Both the position numbers and the translations under genes were made by a program. Shown here in pieces: positions 59,699 through 64,000 of a stretch of DNA of 64,000 bases; position 1 is the stretch's first letter; each line of letters begins with the position of its first letter. Under the pieces are notes generated by a model that was given only the letters and a program-made list of their open reading frames with translations, was not told the origin of the DNA and made no database searches. This DNA is from Taeniopygia guttata (Eukaryota; Chordata; Aves; Passeriformes; Estrildidae): the NCBI RefSeq assembly GCF_048771995.1, contig NC_133032.1, positions 28,669,501-28,733,500 on the forward strand. Reading direction: 5' to 3'.

Positions 59699-60088
59699 TT
59701 ATATACTAATGCAGTACAAAATCTGGAAAACATGAAAACTAAAACATGGCATCAAAGGGATCCAGCCCAGTAGCATCTGAGCTACAGGTACTGTGTTTTC
59801 TGTGATGTTGCCATCAGCTTCCTGACAGCTTTCTGACGGGTAGTGGAAGCAGAAGTATTTCTTCCCAATGTAAGGGATGACATTTTAAGCAGCATGGTTT
59901 TCTTAGTGCTGGTATGGTGTGTCAATGCCCTCGGAAGGGCAGCCATACGGGACACACTCTCGTGATGTATTGACCTCAGTAATGTGAATAGAGAAATTGG
60001 AAGCTCCAGCATGAACCAAATCATCCCAAACAGGAACAGTGTTTTGGACAGGAGCGGTTGTCAGCAGAAGACTACTCCCCAGCTTTCC
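59699..60088 (-). pseudogene. Unrecognised protein-like remnant (possible)
   Basis: One minus-strand frame runs 130 codons with only two, closely spaced, internal stops (59,905-59,903 and 59,887-59,885). Its composition looks protein-like: PVWDDLVHAGASNFSIHITE, then GKKYFCFHYPSESCQEADGN, then a hydrophobic end (WIPLMPCFSFHVF). I do not recognise a family. It lies 35 bases upstream (minus strand) of the antisense LTR, so it might be internal retroviral sequence, an old pseudogene, or chance. A second frame of 80 codons overlaps it. Confidence 0.2.
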
Positions 60089-60589
60089 CTATTTTCTAGT
60101 TCTAGGAAAGTTGCTACTGGCAGAGCAGTTTGAGTGGTCAGGACCACTGGCAAGGTCCGTGGGTTTGCCTTTGCCTCTGAGCCTCTGGGAGGCTGCAGGA
60201 ATGCCAGAACATGAGGCTGTGGTGCCCTGCCACACACTCCCCCTGGAACCTATAGTTGAGCGGGGAAAAGCTATGCCTCAACACAGCCTGCAATCCAAAC
60301 GCTTCCTGCTGCTCTCTGCTGCCCTTGAGAAGGGGGTTGGCTTTAGAAAATATACGCTTACTGATTTTTTTTTTATTTATGCAGTCCCAGACACCACGTT
60401 ATATCCAGGCTCTCACAGTGGAATTCCGTGCCATGAAAATATCCCTGCTCTACCCTGGGATACCCGGTGGCCCCCGTGGGCTCAGGCTGGGTCGCAGTTC
60501 CTATTTTCCGTCGGGAGGAAGCAGTGTGGGCGGAAAGGGGCATTGACAGGAAAGAGGTCTCAGCGCTGCAGGTGCCAAGGCAACGAGAA

Positions 60590-61200
60590 GGGTGGGAAAG
60601 GGAAGGGGCAGGAGAAGGGCAGCGGCCGGAGCCGGGAGCGGGCGGGCCGCGCTGCGGCCCCTCCCCAGCGGCGCGGGCCGCGCGTCCCGGGCTGCGGCAG
60701 CGGCTGCGCGGGGCGGCGGGGCCGGCGCCGCCTCCTCCCTGCTCGCCTGCTGCCGGCCCGGGACCGCCGCTGCCCGCCTCCGGCCCGCCCCCGGCCCCAC
60801 CTGCGGCAGCGCTGGGCGGCGGCTCCGCCGGGCCCGCTCGCTGCTCGCCCACCCGCGCCATGGCGGCGGAGCGCGGGGGCTGCGCGCTGGAGGCCGTGCC
60901 GCTGCCGCCCGAGGTGCGCGAGAGCCTGGCCGAGCTGGAGCTGGAGCTGTCGGAGGGTGAGCGGGGCCGGGCTCGGGGCGCGGGCGGGCTGTGGGCCGGG
61001 CATGGCCGGCGGCGCGGCGCGGAGGCCGCGGTGCCGCCGAGGGGCCGGGGGCGGCGGCGGCTTCGCCCCCCGGCGCGGCTCGGGGCGGGCCGGGCTCCGC
61101 TCCTGCCGGAGCCCTCGGCCGGGAGCCGGCGGCGGCGCCGCGCTCGGGCGGGCCTGCGCCCGCGGCCCCGGCGGCCGGCGCCTGCTGGAGGCCCCTCAGG
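60590..61200 (+). promoter_or_regulatory. DIP2A: CpG island and probable DIP2A promoter/5' UTR
   Basis: An abrupt rise in G+C and CpG density against an AT-rich background, centred on the DIP2A start codon. There is no TATA box near the ATG. GC-box-like motifs occur at 60,528-60,533 (gggcgg) and about 60,783-60,800. This is typical of a TATA-less housekeeping promoter. The transcription start was not determined. Long open frames on both strands here come from the GC bias. Confidence 0.8.
60860..60956 (+). CDS. DIP2A: DIP2A exon 1 (first coding exon)
   Basis: Encodes MAAERGGCALEAVPLPPEVR then ESLAELELELSEG and ends at a strong donor G|gtgagc, phase 1. The LPPEVRESLAELELELSEG block is the start of the DMAP1-binding domain of the DIP2 (disco-interacting protein 2) family. 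The rest of that family's proteins, two AMP-binding/acyl-CoA-synthetase-like domains, would lie to the right of this window. DIP2 proteins are linked to acyl-chain and lipid metabolism and neuronal development. The ATG at 60,860 sits in gcgccATGG, a good initiation context, inside a CpG island. PCNT ends 3.6 kb upstream in the same orientation, as in human, which favours DIP2A over DIP2B or DIP2C. Confidence 0.93.
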
Positions 61201-64000
61201 AGCGCTTCCAAATGGGTGGTTAGTGTGCAGCTGGATACTCAGGAAAGACAGTTTTATTTTAGTTCCCAACTATCTGTTCCCAACTGTAGATAAAACCTTA
61301 AATATCTCTCTCTCTGTATCTGTCATTAATTTCCAACTTTTTTGCGCTTTGCTGTATGTACAGTCAGGAAGGAATATGATGATGCTTGCTCAATTTTTAT
61401 AGACAACAGAATCATGGAATGGTTTGGGTTGGAATCTTAAATCTCATGCAGTGCCATCCTCCTTCCATGGGCAGAGACACCTTCACTAGACCAGATTGTT
61501 CCAAGCCCCATCCACCTTGGCCTTGGAACACTCCCAGGGATGGGGCAGCCTGTGCCAGGGCCTCACCGTGCTCCCAGGGAAGAATTTCTCCCCAGTATTC
61601 CATCTAACCCTGCTCTCTTGTCAGTGGGAAGCCATTCTCCTTTACCTTGTCACTCCAGGCTCTTGTCCAGAGTCCCTCCAGCTTTCTTGGAGCCCCTTCA
61701 GGCACTGGAAGGGGCCCTAAGGTCCCCCAGAGTCTTCTCTTCTCAGGCTGAACACCCCCAGCTCTCCTTGCCTGTCTCCAGAACAGAGGGGCTCCAGCCC
61801 TGTGCATTAATGGGCCCAGAGGTGACAATGTGCAGTGCTAGGCACAGGGTCACTGTGACCATCAGATGGATTTTCAGCCCCCAAAAGGAGACATCCCGTC
61901 CACCTCCAGGTCAGTGTTTGGTGACAGCAGCCCTGTGGTATCTCTGTTAAAGAGCTGGGGAATGATTTTTTGCATACTGATTCTCTGGCACATTCTCTGC
62001 AGACAGGCAGGTATAAGGACTTGGCACAGGAGGACATGCTGGGGTGGGGGTGACTGAGGCAGCATGTTCTGGGAGCAGTTGCTCCTTGCATTTTCCTCAG
62101 TTACATTGTCAAGCTGCACCCTCGAATAGAAGAGCTAAAAACCTCTTAATACCATCTGTGGTTTTGGGATTAGAAGCATTTAGTGTGCTCCTCAGATGTT
62201 GCAGTTTTCAGATCAGCAGGTTCAGCTGGGCAAAATTTGGGCTAATTCACCTAAACATGTGCTGCCTGATTCAGGTCATGGTTTCAGAAGTTATTCACAG
62301 GTCTGCTGTCGTCATCTCCAGTGTGGAAGCTTCGGTGCAGAGGCAGGGGAAAAGTGTAGGATGGGTGACTGTTGTCCAAGTGTAACCTGTTGCTGCATGC
62401 CTGCTGGCACAGTCAGAAGCAGTGCCTGGCATGCCCTGTTGCATGAGTTCCTGCGTGTGAGCTGGGACCGTGTGCTCCATGGCCGTGCTGGGTACGGTGG
62501 TTCTTCCTGTGTGCCTGCTGACACGTGCAGGATATCCTGGGGCTGGCTCCTCTGCTGTGGAGTTCCTGACTGTGTGATTGTTTAACTTATAAAATATTTT
62601 TTTATAGGGGGAATCTGAAGTGTGTTAAACCTGTGAGAGGCCTGAAGTGATTGCACACTGTTCTAGTGCTGTGTGTCTGATGTGGAATGTGTATTTCTGT
62701 GTAGCTGCTGGATTAATGGAGTGATTTGGTACAGTGATAATGTGAGCGTGAATTTCTCGAACACTCTGAAGACTTAGTTTATGAGCTTAGATATGACTCC
62801 TCTTCTGTCTTTCCTAAACTGGAAAACGTTTGCAAGTAGCTCTTCAACATCTGGTAATGTTGCATGCTCGTATCCTGCCATTGCTTGATGTTTGTATGGG
62901 CAGCTTTTAATGGAGTTTTATCATTAATGCCCAGAACTTGCTTACTTGGAGAGAAAGAAGTAGCAATCTAAGATTTCTTATGTTGAATATGCCTCAAGTT
63001 AGAGAAGGTCACTACTTGGGCGGACATTCCCATCATCTGAGAGGAGCTGTGACAGGAGAAAGAGAAAAGGAGAAATGTGAGAGCAAGTTCCTTTCTAGTT
63101 TGTCTGTGTACTTTGTTAATTGAAATATTATGTGTGTTGTGATGAGGCAGGAATAATGTCTGTTCTATTCGATTACATTATTCTCACCTGTAAAAAAAAA
63201 GTCAGGAGGATGATTAATCTCCTCCTTTGGTTTTGCTTCAGATGATCCCAGCAAAAGTTGGGAAGAGTGTTTGTGTTGAGGTGTAGAGAAGAATAGAGAC
63301 GTACATTGGTACTTTCTAAAGTCAGCTCAAAATCCTAAGTAGAGCATTCAGCTGACAAGACTTTTGGATGGGGATGGAATGCCAGTTCATGCTACAATTC
63401 CAGTCATATGCACTGTTAGGAATCCTTCAGCTTTATGAGATCCTAATCCCTTGCTTGGCATTGTTTGTATTCTTCATATTCTAGAAGAATAATAGTTAGG
63501 GATAAAAAGTGACCCTACTATGATGCTACTGTGTTGCTTTGTTATATCAACACTAATTTATTTCGTGTTGAAAAAAATTTGTGAATCCTGTAAAGAAAAC
63601 TAAGTGATCTGCCCACAACCTTTTGAGGACATATAAGGGCAGTTTTAAGACCATGCCTGGCAGCTAAGCTGAGTTTCAGCTGATGGCTCTGTGGACTAGG
63701 CTTGCTTACCTTAAGACTCAAAGAGGCTGCAGCTTTCTGATGTAATGGAAAGATGCAGAGCTTCCTAATCAGACTGGCAGGATCTGTGGCAGAGTATGAT
63801 GGGGATGCTGTGAAGCTCCAGTACTTCAGGTTTATTAGTAACTACAAAACACTGGGTTTTGGGGGTTTGTTTGTTGGTTTGGTGGTTTCTTTTGGAGATT
63901 TCGTGTGGTTTTTTCTTCCCTGCTCTGAAAGAGAGCTAAGGTTATAAACAGTTCTTAAAAAAATTCTTATCTGCAGTGGAGTAGGAAAGGCATCAATGTG
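60957..64000 (+). other. DIP2A: DIP2A intron 1 (partial)
   Basis: It begins with the GC-rich end of the island (to about 61,200), then holds a minus-strand CR1 fragment (61,409-61,822), then ordinary AT-rich sequence. No acceptor and exon pair fitting a second DIP2A exon (about DITQKGYEKKR) was seen before the window ends. Confidence 0.75.
61409..61822 (-). mobile_element. CR1 fragment in DIP2A intron 1
   Basis: gaatcatggaatggtttggg, gcagagacaccttcactaga, ctcccagggatggggcagcc, then gaagaatttctccccagtat and the further upstream CR1 block gctccagccctgtgcattaa. At about 414 bases it reaches further into CR1 than most copies here. Confidence 0.88.

Larger units (their letters stand above)
57626..60589. 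other. PCNT-DIP2A intergenic region
   Basis: About 3 kb. 57,626-59,315 is AT-rich with nothing recognised. An antisense LTR lies at 59,322-59,664 and an unrecognised protein-like remnant at 59,699-60,088. 60,100-60,589 grades into the DIP2A CpG island. Confidence 0.7.

Noticed and set aside
60373..61402. Several long open frames on both strands (up to 394 codons) around 60.0-61.4 kb
   Set aside because: They result from stop-poor GC-rich sequence in the CpG island. Compositions are Ala/Arg/Gly/Pro runs in every frame. Only the DIP2A exon has family similarity and a splice donor.
1..64000. A previously undescribed defence, CRISPR or biosynthetic system
   Set aside because: All coding sequence is explained by two conserved vertebrate genes; no direct-repeat arrays, operons or unassigned gene clusters were seen.

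Overview
This window is vertebrate nuclear DNA, most likely from a bird (perhaps a songbird). The signs are a many-exon gene with short introns (mostly 0.1-4 kb), canonical GT-AG splice sites throughout, at least nine CR1 retroposon fragments, and solo LTRs of endogenous retrovirus type. No bacterial operon, CRISPR array, tRNA or rRNA gene was seen.

Positions 1-57,620 hold most of one plus-strand gene, PCNT (pericentrin), the centrosomal and basal-body scaffold. I traced 46 coding exons by hand. The first is open at the left edge and the last ends in a TAA at 57,282-57,284. Their phases agree at every junction and sum to 11,775 nt, i.e. 3,924 residues plus stop, with the N-terminus lying upstream of the window. 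The product is almost all coiled coil. It ends in a PACT centrosome-targeting domain (exons 42-43) and a short tail. The 3' UTR runs to about 57,625.

Positions 57,625-60,589 are a short intergenic interval with an antisense solo LTR and an unrecognised protein-like remnant. A strong CpG island (about 60,590-61,200) carries the first coding exon of DIP2A (60,860-60,956, plus strand). The rest of the window is DIP2A intron 1. The head-to-tail order PCNT then DIP2A matches human 21q22.3, which settles that this is pericentrin and not its paralogue AKAP9.

Mobile elements lie only in introns and intergenic DNA: CR1 fragments in both orientations (one 1-kb copy retains pieces of ORF1 esterase and ORF2 reverse transcriptase), two LTRs of one family in opposite orientations (20.5-20.8 kb and 59.3-59.7 kb), and a different LTR at 53.46-53.88 kb. 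I found no convincing new biological system. The points most worth checking are an in-frame alternative donor for the exon just before the PACT domain, an overlapping reading frame in the last exon, a sense LTR with a poly(A) signal inside PCNT, and the unidentified minus-strand remnant next to DIP2A.
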